DNA of 64,000 nt from Rapana venosa (taxonomy: Eukaryota > Mollusca > Gastropoda > Neogastropoda > Muricidae): NCBI GenBank assembly GCA_028751875.1, contig CM054167.1:26879036-26943035 (forward strand), written 5' to 3'. Positions 20,405-31,555 of the stretch are shown piece by piece. Position 1 is the stretch's first letter, and each line of letters starts with the position of its first letter. The translations under genes and the position numbers were made by a program. Under the pieces are notes generated by a model. The model made no database searches, had not been told where the DNA came from, and was given only the letters and a program-made list of their open reading frames with translations.

Positions 20405-20830
20405 AATACCCTGGGGTTTATCACAGTTCTTCATTAAACCATTGACAACAGCAAAGTGAGAGGCTGTATGATCAGTGGCTTTCTTTCCCACTCATGGAAT
20501 TCCACTTTACAGCTTAAGTCTTTAGTGATCGACTATGACTCTCTGACTAGGAGGCTTGACTTGCCACAGTCCTTAATGTGCTGCTGCAGCCCTGGGGGCT
20601 AGTTGGCCTTTGGAGAACATCTCCAACGCTGACTGTTCTTATGCCCACTTGGCCGAGAGAGTGGGAGGGATGTACTGTGGTGGGCAAGGCATCTCCACTA
20701 TAATCAAATTTCTGCCCAAAATTTCCGAAACAGCAGCTGCCTCCTCTGTAACTGTTTTGGAAGTCATCGTCGAATACGACGGACAAATATACATACATGT
20801 AAAGGAAAAAAAAGGATCGTGAGGAAGCAT
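20405..20830 (-). repeat. repeat H, longest copy
   Basis: The right end on the minus strand includes CAATGGTTTAATGAAGAACT, GTGATAAACCCC, matching 36965-36998. The body carries ACTAAGCTGTAAAGTGGAAT, GACAGTCAGCGTTGGAG and GGGCAGAAATTTGATTATAG. Confidence 0.72.
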
Positions 20831-21811
20831 TTCCGTTTGTTCCCCTGTACCAAGTGTGCACCTACATGCCAGCTGGAGAGAGTAGACTGAGGTTCCCTGG
20901 GCTTGGAAGAGCTTTTCTGTGTCCTTGGTTCAGTTTTGACAGGAGTCAAGTCATGAATCTGTGTGCTCTGTGTTGTTTTGTTTGGTTTGGGGTTTTTTTT
21001 GGGTCTTCTCCTGGGCTTAACCTATATCCAATACCCCATTTCCATCGTTGAAGAGATACTGTTGAACAGTACAGAAGATTTTTTTTTGGGGGGGGGGGGG
21101 GTGGGGGGGGACACAAATCCATATCTAATACAGGCTCCTCTTCATTTCAGTTGTTTTGTAGACTGAAAAAAAACAACGGACCAATCTCAGTATGGACGGC
21201 GTTTAATGTGGATATATTGCTGATTTTACTTTTTAAAAAATTTTTTTAATTTTTTTTTTTTTTTGGGGGGGGGGGGGGGGGGAAGAAATGTATTGCTGTG
21301 ACAATCACATCATATTTCCATATCATGTTCAGTGTGATTTTTTTTTTTTTTTTTTTAAATGAGCTGATCTCCATTTTGTCTCTTGTCTTGAATTATCTTA
21401 AGATGTATATCCTATGATTTATGTTTAGTGCCAAACGAATTCTGCTTCTAGTCTTGTCACTAATGCGTTCGTTGTTTACTCCAGTAAGCCTCTTTGAATT
21501 CCTTGTTTCCTTGTCATTTTGTGTGTGTGTGTGTAATCTTCATCCTCTGCTTTTATTACAGCGGTTTAGCATTTTGTGTAAACTTAACATTATTCAGAAG
21601 TAATGATGGGATGCTGTAACCAACTCCCTGTTGCCAGTTTTTCCCCTTTGATTACAGCTTAGCGAGTCATCAGGATAAGATTGTCAAGATTATGAAATAA
21701 GGAAGGCTAAAAAAAAATATTAATCTTTTTTAAAATTATTATTTAAAAAAAATGTTCTTTTAGAAATCCTTTCGCATTAAAAAAAAAAAATTTTTTATTT
21801 TATTCTTTTAG
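20831..21811. other. low-complexity DNA, nothing recognised
   Basis: Poly-G runs at 21087-21108 and 21265-21285, and poly-T at 21247-21264 and 21339-21356. No coding signal. Confidence 0.45.
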
Positions 21812-21908
21812 ATTGAGGATAAATGGAATAAGCGCTTAAGTGCTTTTTTTTTTTACATCCAGTCCCTGTGTGTATGCGGGTTTGTAAATTCTGTCATCTG
21901 TTCCCATT
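21812..21908 (-). mobile_element. SINE-A tail fragment
   Basis: Plus strand: GAGGATAAATGGAATAAGCG, ACATCCAGTCCCTGTGTGTA, TTCTGTCATCTGTTCCCATT. A second 40-base tail piece is at 22112-22152. Confidence 0.65.
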
Positions 21909-22424
21909 CATTATATCCATATCCAGCCACCCAGAATTTATTGTTTTGCATTTATTCTGGTGACAGCAGTAACCACCACCTCCCACTTCAGCCTTTGAAT
22001 TTGGCCCAAGAGCATATTTGTTATGCAATAGGCTTTGCTTCGTTATAGTCATGTTCACTGTACACTGTTCCATCTTTATTTTATTTTCTTTTTTTCTTTC
22101 TTTATTCTTTTCTTTCGAGGAAAATGGATGGAATAAGCACTCATGTGCTTTTAGTCTCTACGGTAGTGTGTGTGTGTGTGTTTAAAAAGGTGGATTTTCT
22201 TTTAAAAAATTGGATGAAAAATTCTGAATACTAGCTGGAGTTTTTCAGTAAAATGTTCGAATGCCAAAAGGTTTTTGTAAATAGTAAGCAGACTTGGCTG
22301 TTTTCGCTCAGAAAAGGAAAAAAAAAGTTTTATATCTTTAGGTAGCTAGATAGCTAGAAACATGTGGTATTGCATACATGTACACAGAATATCGGGGGAG
22401 GGGGGTGGGGGGAAGAACAGGAAA

Positions 22425-22842
22425 GCTCGGTGGTCAGAGTACTTGCTTTTTCCCCAAGCCTATGTTAAGTTGGTTTTATACCGTGTTTTAATCTGTATAT
22501 AGTTGCACAGTTTTAATCTGAGATTTAAAATTTTTCGAGGTGACAGCCCTGATATGGCCTCTGTGGTCGGCGGGGCTATAAACAACAGGATTGGATTGGA
22601 TGATAAGCAGCACTGAGTGTGGTCACCGATTGGATGGGTGACCGTTTGCACACCTTGGCTTCAGTACAGTCCCGCAGTTCATACAGCCGTAAATGGGTAC
22701 CTGCCCTCTTTAGGGTCAGGGAAGGTAAAGCAGCGAGGGAGAGGAGATGGGTGCTGCCCTCAATATGCTGGCCCCTGGAGAAGCTGAGTTCTCGGATGCC
22801 TCACTCCCCTACGACCACATAGATTATGGGACACCTTTACTT
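22425..22842 (+). mobile_element. SINE-5S copy interrupted by SINE-E
   Basis: The head AAGCTCGGTGGTCAGAGTAC (22425-22462) is cut off from its 5S-like body GATAAGCAGC...GATTGGATGGGTGACCGTTT (from 22593) by about 130 bases matching SINE-E. The body goes on with GGGTACCTGCCCTCTTTAGG, GTAAAGCAGCGAGGGAGAGG, GCTGGCCCCTGGAGAAGCTG to 22842. Confidence 0.7.
22463..22592 (+). mobile_element. SINE-E inserted in SINE-5S
   Basis: TAGTTGCACAGTTTTAATCT, CGAGGTGACAGCCCTGATAT, GGCCTCTGTGGTCGGCGGGG, CTATAAACAACAGGATTGGA. A second copy is at 25480-25592. Confidence 0.55.
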
Positions 22843-22917
22843 TTTTTTTTGGTACAGAATATATATAATCACTATTAGGGGTGGGGTTTTTTTTTTAATG
22901 CACTTCATAAATCCTAG

Positions 22918-23137
22918 ATTCATTGATTCATTCAGTATCTTTCACTTGATTGATTCATTCAGTATCTTTCACTGGATTGATTCATTCAGTATCTTTCACT
23001 CGATTGATTCATTCAGTATCTTTCACTTGATTGATTCATTCAATATCTTTCACTCGATTGATTCATTCAGTATCTTTCACTTCATTCATTCATTCAGTAT
23101 CTTTCACTTCATTCGTTCATTCAGTATCTTTAACCCC
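22918..23137 (+). repeat. 27 bp minisatellite, about 8 units
   Basis: Unit GATTCATTCAGTATCTTTCA plus CTTGATT. Because 27 is a multiple of 3 it yields an open frame repeating IDSFSIFHL, which I take to be non-coding. Confidence 0.92.
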
Positions 23138-24330
23138 TGCAGGATAGCTCCTTGTTCCTCTGCTTATTCTTAGGAACACTCAAAATTGTGAAACCTAGTG
23201 TTCCCCCCCAAAAAAAAGAACATGAAAACTAACCATGGGGGTTAAGTCATCGTTTGAACAGTTTCGCCATTTATACGGTCAGATTCTATAAATCTTTGTA
23301 GTCATCATTGTCTTTTATTTGAAAAGAAAACATGAGAAATTTGTGATACAGTAACTACTGGCATTAGTAGCTTTTTGGTTTTGATTTCATTTTCTTGGGG
23401 TTTGTTGTTAGTTTGAGTGTTTCTTTTTTGTAAAGTTTTCGCTGGGTTGGGGTTTTTGTTGGTGGGTTGTTTGGGATTTTTTTTTTTTTTTTGGGGGGGG
23501 AGGGGGTGCGCTAAACTATCTGGTGTGGGAAATGTGGTGAAGGTATTTTTATAGCTTTTTGGTACCGAACAAAATATTTATAAAAAAATACTACTTTTAC
23601 ATCCATTCTTTTTAAATAATAATTTTTATTTTATTAAATCCAATACACTGCACATAGGGTACACGCGAAGATGGTGAGACAATTCATATCATTATCCATC
23701 AATTTTTAAATTTTTATTACGAGAATGAGATTGAAGCGCTCTGATTTGTCTTTGCAAGATATAGCGCTATACAAATTTCATTTATTATTATTATTATTTG
23801 GACCAGATAATTCCAAGGATTTTTAAAGCTATGGTCAATTTTTCATCTTCTTCTTGTTGCTGATATGTGATAGTCAGTAGTTGCTACCTTCGCTGTTTTA
23901 AGTTACTTCTTCCTTTTACCTGTATAAGTTGGGTTCTTATGGTTGCTTTGTTGTTGTTGTATTTTAACATTTTGCACGTATTGCATATTACCTATATAAT
24001 TATGCATGTGTACTCAGCACATAGGTGTACTACAATCTGCTCACTTTATTATTATTTTTTTTTGCTTCAGCCATTTTTTTTGCTTTTGTTTTATGATCTT
24101 GAGTTTTTGTTTTGTTGTGTATTGTTTTTTGAGGAGTGTGGGTGGGGCGGGAGGGGGGGGAGTTGCAAGAATATTTTGTGTGTGTAAAAATTTGAATATA
24201 GAGTCGATAGAAAATGTTATGCTTTTTATACTGTTGTCGCTTTTTTAAGTGTATGTTTATGGAAAAAATTATCAAATCAGTATTCTGCCATATCCATTGG
24301 TCTAGTAAAATAATGATTTGAGGTGATCTC
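23138..24330. other. AT-rich DNA with one LINE-M-type tail
   Basis: A tail fragment GAAGCGCTCTGATTTGTC, GATATAGCGCTATACAAATT with an ATT run lies at 23733-23802. Poly-T/G at 23478-23505. No gene recognised. Confidence 0.45.
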
Positions 24331-24356
24331 ATGCATGTTACAGTGATTAGACATTT

Positions 24357-24391
<35 letters not shown>

Positions 24392-24439
24392 CTCCTCTCT
24401 CTCTCTCTCTCTCTGCTCTGCTCTCTCTCTCTCTCTCTT

Positions 24440-24510
<71 letters not shown>

Positions 24511-24512
24511 CT
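24357..24512. repeat. (CT)n microsatellite
   Basis: About 155 bases of CT with TGCTC interruptions. ORFs on both strands are by-products. Confidence 0.97.
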
Positions 24513-25124
24513 CGCTCTCTCTTTTTTTCATCAAAACACCAGGGAAAAAAAGATTTGACAGGAATGAAGTCTGTTAGGCTTGCATGTATAGTGATGGAGT
24601 GTGTGTGGGTGTGTGTGTGCATGTGCATGCTTGCATTTGCACTGTCATTCATATATATAATATATATATGTATATGTGTGTGTGTATATATTTACACACA
24701 CATAAATGCATCCATCCACGGACTGTATTTTGTCCTTTATTTTATCCTCATTCTGTTCTCTTTTTTTTTCTTTTTCTTTTTTTAAAATCTAAATCGCTTG
24801 ACAGAGTTCAGACCAAAGAGTAAAAAAAAATGTCTTGAATACATATCAGAGAGTGGTGGCAGTGGAGATAAAGAGAAAATTCGTGGCATTTTTTTTGGGG
24901 GGGGCTTAGCACTCAAGAACTGTAGAAGCAAATTTTTGGTCACACTTCAGACAACACAAAAAAACAAACAACCCTAGACATCTGACCAAGAACTTAGAAG
25001 GTGCAGATCTGTTGGGATAAGTAACCCATCTCCAGGATATTAGGCACCAGCATTTTTACTGCAGATGCCCTAAAGATCCTTTTTTTTTTTTTTTTGGTGA
25101 CGTTTCTCCAGGCAACATTTTTTA

Positions 25125-25290
25125 CCTTTTTTTCCCTACGGGTAACCCGCTATAGGGTAACCAACCATCCACTAACCCTTCCCTCTGTATCGATAACCCA
25201 CTACTGGGTTACAGTAGCGTACAAATCTACGCAGTGCACGTGTACTGGGAAAGAGGGGTTATTTCCCTTAACGCTTTATTTAATTTATTT
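25125..25290 (+). repeat. repeat I, palindrome-rich
   Basis: GGTAACCCGCTATAGGGTAA, then TAACCCACTACTGGGTTA, then GGGAAAGAGGGGTTATTTCC, CTTAACGC. A second copy is at 29575-29745. The short inverted repeats suggest a MITE or hairpin-forming unit. Confidence 0.6.
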
Positions 25291-25311
25291 ATTTCATTTA
25301 ATTCTTTTGTA

Positions 25312-25390
25312 TTGAGGATAATGGAATAAGCACTTACGTGCTTTTTTTTTTTTAACGTCCAGTGCCCGTGTGTATGCAGTTTTGTAAATT
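25312..25390 (-). mobile_element. SINE-A tail fragment
   Basis: Plus strand: GAGGATAATGGAATAAGCAC, CGTCCAGTGCCCGTGTGTAT, GCAGTTTTGTAAATT. Confidence 0.65.
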
Positions 25391-25479
25391 GCATAGGGAT
25401 ATGTGTTAACTTCTTTTAGAGAATCTGGGGCTTTTTTTTTCTTCCTTCCCCCTGTCTGATACGAGTGAAATTGTAGATA

Positions 25480-25592
25480 TAGTTGCACAGTTTTATTCTG
25501 AGATGTTAACATTATACGAGGTGACAAGTCTTGGATATGGCCTCTGTGGTTGGTGCTGGGGGGGGGGAAAGGATATAAACAACAGGATTGGA
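25480..25592 (+). mobile_element. SINE-E
   Basis: TAGTTGCACAGTTTTATTCT, GAGGTGACAAGTCTTGGATA, GGCCTCTGTGGTTGGTG, ATATAAACAACAGGATTGGA, interrupted by a poly-G run. Confidence 0.5.
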
Positions 25593-25751
25593 GGGGGCAG
25601 GGGAGGGGGGGAGTGTTGTGTTAGACACAGATGTACTTGGCTCATTTTCTGTTTTTTGTGAGCTTGTGTCGGTTACCGACGTCTGTGTATTTTGAGAGAG
25701 TGTGCATCATGACAGACTACAAGTATAACGTGATGCTGAAGAGTGGTGAAA

Positions 25752-25752
<1 letters not shown>

Positions 25753-25788
<36 letters not shown>

Positions 25789-25830
25789 GCGGGGAATCTT
25801 TTTTTTTTTTTAGGGGGGGGGGGGGGGGGT
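25753..25830. repeat. poly-G and poly-T runs
   Basis: Two long G runs around a T run. The lengths of such homopolymers are often unreliable in assemblies. Confidence 0.85.
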
Positions 25831-25932
25831 CACTAAAGCTGCAAGTCTGTGTATGTTTGTGTGTGCTTGTCTGTGTTTGTGGGTGTTTGTTTATTTAGTT
25901 TATATCTTTTAAATTTTTTAAAATTCTTTTAT

Positions 25933-26255
25933 ATTGAGGATAATGGAATAAGCACTTATTTGCTTGTTTTTTTTTACATCCAGTCCCCGTGTGTTTTGTA
26001 AATTCTGTTACCTGTTCCTACCGGCACACAATGGCCTACTCTTACAAAAAAGCGGAACAGGATTTAACATGTGCGCAAGATGTTCTGCGTGCGTTCGAAC
26101 ACGGGGACCTCGGTTTATAGTCTCATCTGAAGGACTTTTTGGGGAGAGTGGAGTATGCACTGATGTTAACTCCAGGGGAAAATATCCCCTTAAACGGGAA
26201 TCGAACCTGGGTCATCAGCTTGCGAGCGCAATGTTCTAACCACTAGGCTATCCCG
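25933..26255 (-). mobile_element. SINE-A, full-length copy
   Basis: Minus strand: GGGATAGCCTAGTGGTTAGA (A box region), B box GGTTCGATTCC at about 26190-26205, TTAACATCAGTGCATACTCC, GAACGCACGCAGAACATCTT, GTGTGCCGGTAGGAACAGGT, tail TTATTCCATTATCCTCAATA. Confidence 0.82.
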
Positions 26256-26384
26256 TCTTTCCCCACCCCACCCCTGTGTGTGTGTGTTTTATGTGTGTTT
26301 GTATAATTATAATTATGTGTGTGTGTGTTTTAACTTGCTGCCACAGGAACAACTGACTTAACATGTAACGAATGCTGTGACAGG

Positions 26385-26463
26385 TTTTTTGGGGGGAGGG
26401 GGTGGGAGGGGGGTAGGGTGGGAGGGGTGGTAACTGATCTTGAAGATGAAGGGGAGGGGAGGT

Positions 26464-26498
<35 letters not shown>

Positions 26499-26500
26499 GG
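26385..26500. repeat. G-rich tract
   Basis: Contains an unbroken G run of more than 30 bases (26463-26497). Confidence 0.85.
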
Positions 26501-26702
26501 GTTGTTTTGTTACCTTGTGTGTGTAAATTCCAATTTGATGTGTGCTTCCATCATTGAAGGGAGTGACCTTGTTTTGGATTCAATTTGGACCAGAATGGAA
26601 ATATTTTTTCATGATCTACTACTGCAGCTTGCTTAGCTACAGCAAATTGGCTACGATATGTGTATCATATATTTTTGTAGTCACGATAGTGGCAATGTGA
26701 CA

Positions 26703-26979
26703 GTGGATGGAAAGAGACCAAAGGGAAGAAGACCCTAGCCAAACCTGGGCTGCCTGTGTATTGCTGATTGATCTTAGAGAAAGGGGTAGCATAAATAAGG
26801 AGGAAGCTCAAAACAGAGAGAGATGGAGAAGGCAACCTGGGTTGCCTGTATTGCAGATGATCTTAGAGAAAGGGGGCAGCATAAATAAGGAGGAAGCTCA
26901 AAACTGAGAGAGAGATGGAGAAGGCTCATCAATGTCCAACCTCCCCTGGGAGAAACATGACAAAAAAGGAAGAAGAAGA
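26703..26979 (+). mobile_element. LINE-L 3' end with internal tandem duplication
   Basis: Starts at GTGGATGGAAAGAGACCAAA and ends AAACATGACAAAAAAGGAAG. The segment with CTGGGCTGCCTGT...GAGAGATGGAGAAGGC occurs twice in tandem (about 26735 and 26833). Confidence 0.78.
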
Positions 26980-28215
26980 CAGTGGCAGTTTAGCCCTGGT
27001 TTTGTATGTTTGTCGTTGTTGTTTTCATTGTTGAAGAAGAAAAGGGCATTGTTCACCTTTTTATTTATTTATTGTACATTTTTGTTTTGTAGTTAATTTT
27101 TGTTTGATTTTTTGGGTTAAAATTTTTTTTTTTGGTGGGGGGGGGGGGTGGGGGGGGGCTTGTTTTTAAGAGGAATATTCCAGTGTGGTTATATGAAAGA
27201 ATGCATTGTTCTCTCTTTGTTGTTGTTGTTGATGTTTCGTTTGATGGTTTTTTGTTTAGTTTTTTTCCTTTTTTTGTGTGTGTGCGTGATTTTAGTGATA
27301 TATGTGCCAGCCTAGTTGTATTTTTGTATAATTTGTCAGTCTACACCAAGCCAGTGCGATAGTTCTAGTTTTTTGGGTTGAAAATGTGCATCAGTTTATA
27401 TAAACTCACATATATGTACATTTAACCAACAATTTTTTTTTTTAAACACCAGTGTTAATTTTTTCTTAAAGGTTAACAAAACCTGTAGTGCCATTTTTGT
27501 TGAGCTTCCGGCCCCCCCACCCCCCCCCCCCCTTCCCTAACCCCCACCCCCTTCCCCCCAAAAAATCCTTCCTACCCCTCCCCTATCTATAAGTTTTTGA
27601 TTATTTGATGTCGTTTGCATGGTACGAGTTATGGAGAAAGCTTAAATGTGATTATATGATTTAGATATTGATCTCTTTCGAAGTACGCACAGCCATCCTG
27701 TATTTTTAGTTAATTTTTTAAAAAATAATTTTGTTTTAATGTAAATGGGACTTGGTTTTTAAAAAAAAGGTTTTCTTTTTTTTAAAATTTATGCTATTTT
27801 GGTTTGCTTTCTGTAGCTGTTCATTCATTTATCTGTTTATTTATTTATTCATTTATTTATTCATTTATTTATTTATTCATTCGTTTATTTATTTATGCAT
27901 TCGAGTGTTACATGACTTTTCAGAAGAGATACAGTGCCGTCTGCATCCTTGAATTGGTTCAGAACGAATAATGTGTTGTATACATTAACCTGTATAAACA
28001 TCGTGCAAGTTTGCACTACCAAGACGATACATGAAATCTACTCCTCTGTGAACAGTTGAACGCAATCAAATGGGCCGAATTAACAAGAAACAAAAACAAA
28101 ACACACAAAAAAGAGAAAGATTTTCTTCAACTAAGGCCTGGGCATGTTCTGTCCAGCACACGTCCTTTTCTGAGGCACAGTTCTGCACTGATAGACAGCT
28201 CCAGTAGGACATACT
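26980..28215. other. T-rich intergenic DNA
   Basis: Poly-T/G at 27120-27160, a C-rich stretch 27510-27560, and a TTTA/TTCA tetranucleotide run 27820-27900. No gene recognised. Confidence 0.5.
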
Positions 28216-28500
28216 GGACAGCTCAGTGGTCAGAGCACTCGCTTCTTCCCCCAGCTAAGGTTAAGCAGCTTCGAGGAGTGTGGTTACCACTTGGATGGGT
28301 GACCGTTTGCGCTGCCTTGGCTTCAGTACAGTTCCCCCAGCTGTTAATGGGTACCTTGCCCTCTTTAGGGTCAGGGAAGGTAAAGCAGCGAGGGAGAGGA
28401 GATGGGCGCCGCTGCCCTCAATACGCTGGCCCCTGGAGAAGTTGAGGTCTCTGATGCCTCTCTCCTCTATGACCACATAGGTTGTGGAATATCTTTACCT
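28216..28500 (+). mobile_element. SINE-5S, best copy (tRNA-like head plus 5S rRNA-like body)
   Basis: The head CAGCTCAGTGGTCAGAGCAC resembles a tRNA A-box half. It is followed by AGGTTAAGCAGCTTCGAGG, GTGGTTACCACTTGGATGGG, TGACCG, which aligns with the central part of 5S rRNA (AAGTTAAGCA...GGTTAGTACTTGGATGGGTGACCG). The body has GGGTACCTTGCCCTCTTTAG, GTAAAGCAGCGAGGGAGAGG and TACGCTGGCCCCTGGAGAAG. The end has ACCACATAGGTTGTGG. Confidence 0.8.
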
Positions 28501-29064
28501 TTTTTTTAAAAGATAGCTCCAGAGTGTCAAAAAGTAGTCTTGATTTTTTTAATTTTTTTATAGTTTTGTTTTGGTTTTTATCGTCTGTTTGTTATGTTTG
28601 CTGACGTGGTTCTAGTTGTCATCAACGAGAAGATTCCCCTGTGATGTAGCTTTGTACATGTTGAGCAGATATCACTTTGCAGGATATGTGTCAAACCAGT
28701 TATCATAAACTGGGTGTGAATTTATAGTCCCATCATTGAATAAACGAGGCTTACTTTTCTTTAGAAAAATTATTACTCTCTCTGTCTCTCTGTCTGTCTG
28801 TCTGTCTGTCGCTCTCTCTATTCTGTGTTCCCTTTCCAGGTGGGATGTATAGTTCCTGGTCTTCTCCTGTGCTTGTAAATTTGCCAGAGATCTGCCTGCT
28901 GGCCTCAGCGGACACATTCCAATTTCAGAGCAGCTCGTTTCATTGTACAGGTTGCATGCTGGGTATGTTTGTGTTTCCGTAAAGTAACCCGACACGAATT
29001 ACGTCAGGATCTTTAATGTGTTGTATATTTGATGTTCTGCATGTGTATATATATATATATACAC
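28501..29064. other. AT-rich DNA, nothing recognised
   Basis: A CTGT/CT run lies at 28775-28818 and a TA run at 29047-29062. Confidence 0.4.
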
Positions 29065-29233
29065 GAAGGAAATTATGGCACTGGCAGGTCTGTGCTTGAA
29101 GTTGCTTTGGGAGATCGTAAGAATCCCTACCCTTACTTCACCAGATGCTGCCGCCGCCGAGATTCGAACCCATGACTTCATGGACCTGTAGGATTGCAGT
29201 CGAGCAGTTTTAACCACTCAGCTAAAGCGTCCA
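29065..29233 (-). mobile_element. SINE-K, tRNA-headed
   Basis: Minus strand: TGGACGCTTTAGCTGAGTGG (A box), CATGGGTTCGAATCTCGGCG (B box), then GTGAAGTAAGGGTAGGGATT. Only one copy seen. The acceptor stem does not close as in a tRNA gene. Confidence 0.6.
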
Positions 29234-29574
29234 TCAAAAGATGAGTCACACAATTTATTGTTTTTGCCAATTTCTGTTTTATTGTTAGTGTATATTTTTT
29301 CTTTTAATATTTTTTTTGCCATTGTATTTATGCACTGACCAAAAGTCATGGATAATAACCAAAGTGCACGTCCATTTGAGTTTTGTCATACTTTCCTCTG
29401 TGAGGAAGGTAGTATACGTATGGCAAATCCTGAATATTTCAAACTGCAGAAACATCATGTAAATTTGCCGTAGCGTGTCAGGAATCAAAAGGTTGGCGGT
29501 TTATACCTGGTTCTTCTGTGATCTTTGAAGGTATCGGACATGTGAAACTGTGTTGCGTGGATGTTTGGTTTAAA

Positions 29575-29745
29575 CCCTTACCCTACAGGTAACCCGCTAT
29601 AGGGTAACTAACCATCTGCTGACCCTTCCCTCTGTATTACCCACTGCTGGGTTACAGAAACATACAGATGGTGTACAGTGCAAATGTGTACTTGGAAAGA
29701 GGGATTCTCTCCCTTAACGTAGGGATAGTGTTAAAGAAGAGTCAG
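29575..29745 (+). repeat. repeat I
   Basis: ACCCTACAGGTAACCCGCTA, TAGGGTAACTAACC, ACCCACTGCTGGGTTACAG, TTGGAAAGAGGGATTCTCTC. Same order as 25125-25290. Confidence 0.6.
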
Positions 29746-30039
29746 GTTTAAAAAATAAAAAGGAGACAGAATTTACAAAGGAGAGAGACAGATAGACACA
29801 GCTGATGAAGATTCTGTGGAAAAAAGTCTTTTTCTCTCTGTTCTATTATTTGAACAGAAGTAGTAGTTGTTGTCGTGCGTTCCCCAGCTTAACACTCTGG
29901 GGGGGGGTGGGGGGGAGGTCATCACCCAGAATGTGCACTCTAACTCACTCACTCATCATCCCACCTAGGAATCACCGTGAGACTGAAATTGCACACTACT
30001 GAATGTGAAGTTTTGCGTGTATGACTGGGTTTTTTTTTA

Positions 30040-30400
30040 AGTACCTCGCCATATAGGCATCCATTCTCCGACTTCAGAAATTTTTTTTTCTTCTCCTTTA
30101 CAGGAGAGTGCAGGTTGTTATGTTAAGAGCTTGTCATGGCTGAAGGCAACCTCAACAGAACATTTTACAACATTTTTAGTGTAGGGCCTTGGCAATGAGC
30201 TGACACATCAATAACTGACCACAGCTGTTGTACCTGGGTGACAACAGTGTTCTTGGCCAGCGTGATCGCAGTTAGTTTCAAACATGTTAAAAATTATTTC
30301 AATGTGAATTAAAAAAAAAATATATATATATATATTCTGTATACTATTGTATTCATGGTTTGGTTTTAGAAAGGGATTGAAGTGTAAGTACAGCTATCAG
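30040..30400. other. intergenic DNA with a repeat J-like scrap
   Basis: CTCGCCATATAGGCATCCAT, TCTCCGACTTCAGA near 30045-30080 resembles the right half of repeat J. Nothing else recognised before the poly-C run. Confidence 0.3.
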
Positions 30401-30404
30401 TTTC

Positions 30405-30435
<31 letters not shown>
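30405..30435. repeat. poly-C run
   Basis: About 31 C in a row. Confidence 0.9.
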
Positions 30436-30436
<1 letters not shown>

Positions 30437-30535
30437 TCAGCTTCTATCCATCCCAACCCATCCCAGCCCAGCTGGTGCTAATTAATTATAGCAGGAACTG
30501 ACCACACTTGGACTAGTAGGTAAAAGGAAGGGGCT

Positions 30536-30609
30536 CAGTACATTAAGCTGCTCTTGACCACAGTACATTAAGCTGCTCTTGACCACAGTACATTAAGCTG
30601 CTCTTGACC
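30536..30609 (+). repeat. 25 bp unit repeated three times
   Basis: CAGTACATTAAGCTGCTCTT plus GACCA, three times in tandem. Confidence 0.95.
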
Positions 30610-30682
30610 CGAGTGATGTTGGATTTATGTGCTGTGTGTAAGATTTGCTGACAGAACAAGTTTTTAGGGAGAACTTTAGGGG

Positions 30683-30985
30683 AGGGGGATAGCTCAGTGG
30701 TCAGAGCACTCGCTTTCTACCAGATAAGGTTAAGCAGCATCGAGCGTGGTTTACCACTTTTGGATTGGGTGACCGTTTTTTACGCTGCCTTGGCTTCAGT
30801 ACAGTCCCCCCACTTCACCCCAGCTGTAAATGGGTACCTGCCCTCTTTAGGGTCAGGGAAGGTAAAGCAGCGAGGGAGGAGAGGAGATGGGTGCCGCCCT
30901 CAATATGCTGGCCCCTTGAGAAGTTGAGGTCTCTGATGCTTTGCTTCTTTACGACCACATAGGTTATGGGACACTTTTACCTTTT
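30683..30985 (+). mobile_element. SINE-5S
   Basis: GATAGCTCAGTGGTCAGAGC, AGGTTAAGCAGCATCGAGCG, GGATTGGGTGACCG, GGGTACCTGCCCTCTTTAGG, GTAAAGCAGCGAGGGAGGAG and ACCACATAGGTTATGGGAC. Confidence 0.78.
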
Positions 30986-31028
30986 TTTTAACCCTTTTTG
31001 TCAGTGTTCCAAATTTTTACACAGTTGT

Positions 31029-31092
<64 letters not shown>
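31029..31092. repeat. (TA)n microsatellite
   Basis: About 62 bases of TA. Confidence 0.97.
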
Positions 31093-31093
<1 letters not shown>

Positions 31094-31164
31094 ATTAGGG
31101 TTCCATATTTGTCTGATTTGTTATATAATAATACTGAAGACAGCTGGCGCACATTCTACATGGT

Positions 31165-31460
31165 ATGTAAAGTATTAAACTTCCCCTCCCCACCCCCCAC
31201 CCCACTCCCCAAGAAGAAGAACAACAAAAAAGACAGATTATAAGCTATGTAAAAGAAAACAAACCCACAAAAAAAAGAAGAAATTTTCTGAAGTTTTCTA
31301 CAGATTGTTTTGGTCACAGTCCCCCCTTTACAAACCCCAAAAAGACACCCCCTCCCCCCCCCCCCCCCCCCCCCCCAAGGAAAAGAAAAGACAGATTATA
31401 AGCTATGTAAAACAAAACCAAAAAAAGTGTATTTTCTGAAGTCTTCTACACATTGGTGTG
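31165..31460 (+). repeat. imperfect duplication around a poly-C run
   Basis: GACAGATTATAAGCTATGTA followed by AAA(G/C)A occurs at 31230 and 31391, each with AATTTTCTGAAG- or ATTTTCTGAAG-type sequence and TCTACA after it. A poly-C tract (31342-31376) lies between. Confidence 0.7.
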
Positions 31461-31555
31461 GTCGCAAGTCTCAAAGTCACTGCCACTCGTTAGTGTTTCG
31501 TCTGTGTAAGTAAGGAGTTTGTTGTTGTTGTTGTTGTTTTTGTTGTTGTTGTTCT

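Noticed and set aside
28258..28310. 5S rRNA gene or pseudogene
   Set aside because: Only the central part of 5S is present, and the same tRNA-like left flank and non-5S right body recur in other copies, so it is a SINE family rather than a 5S pseudogene.
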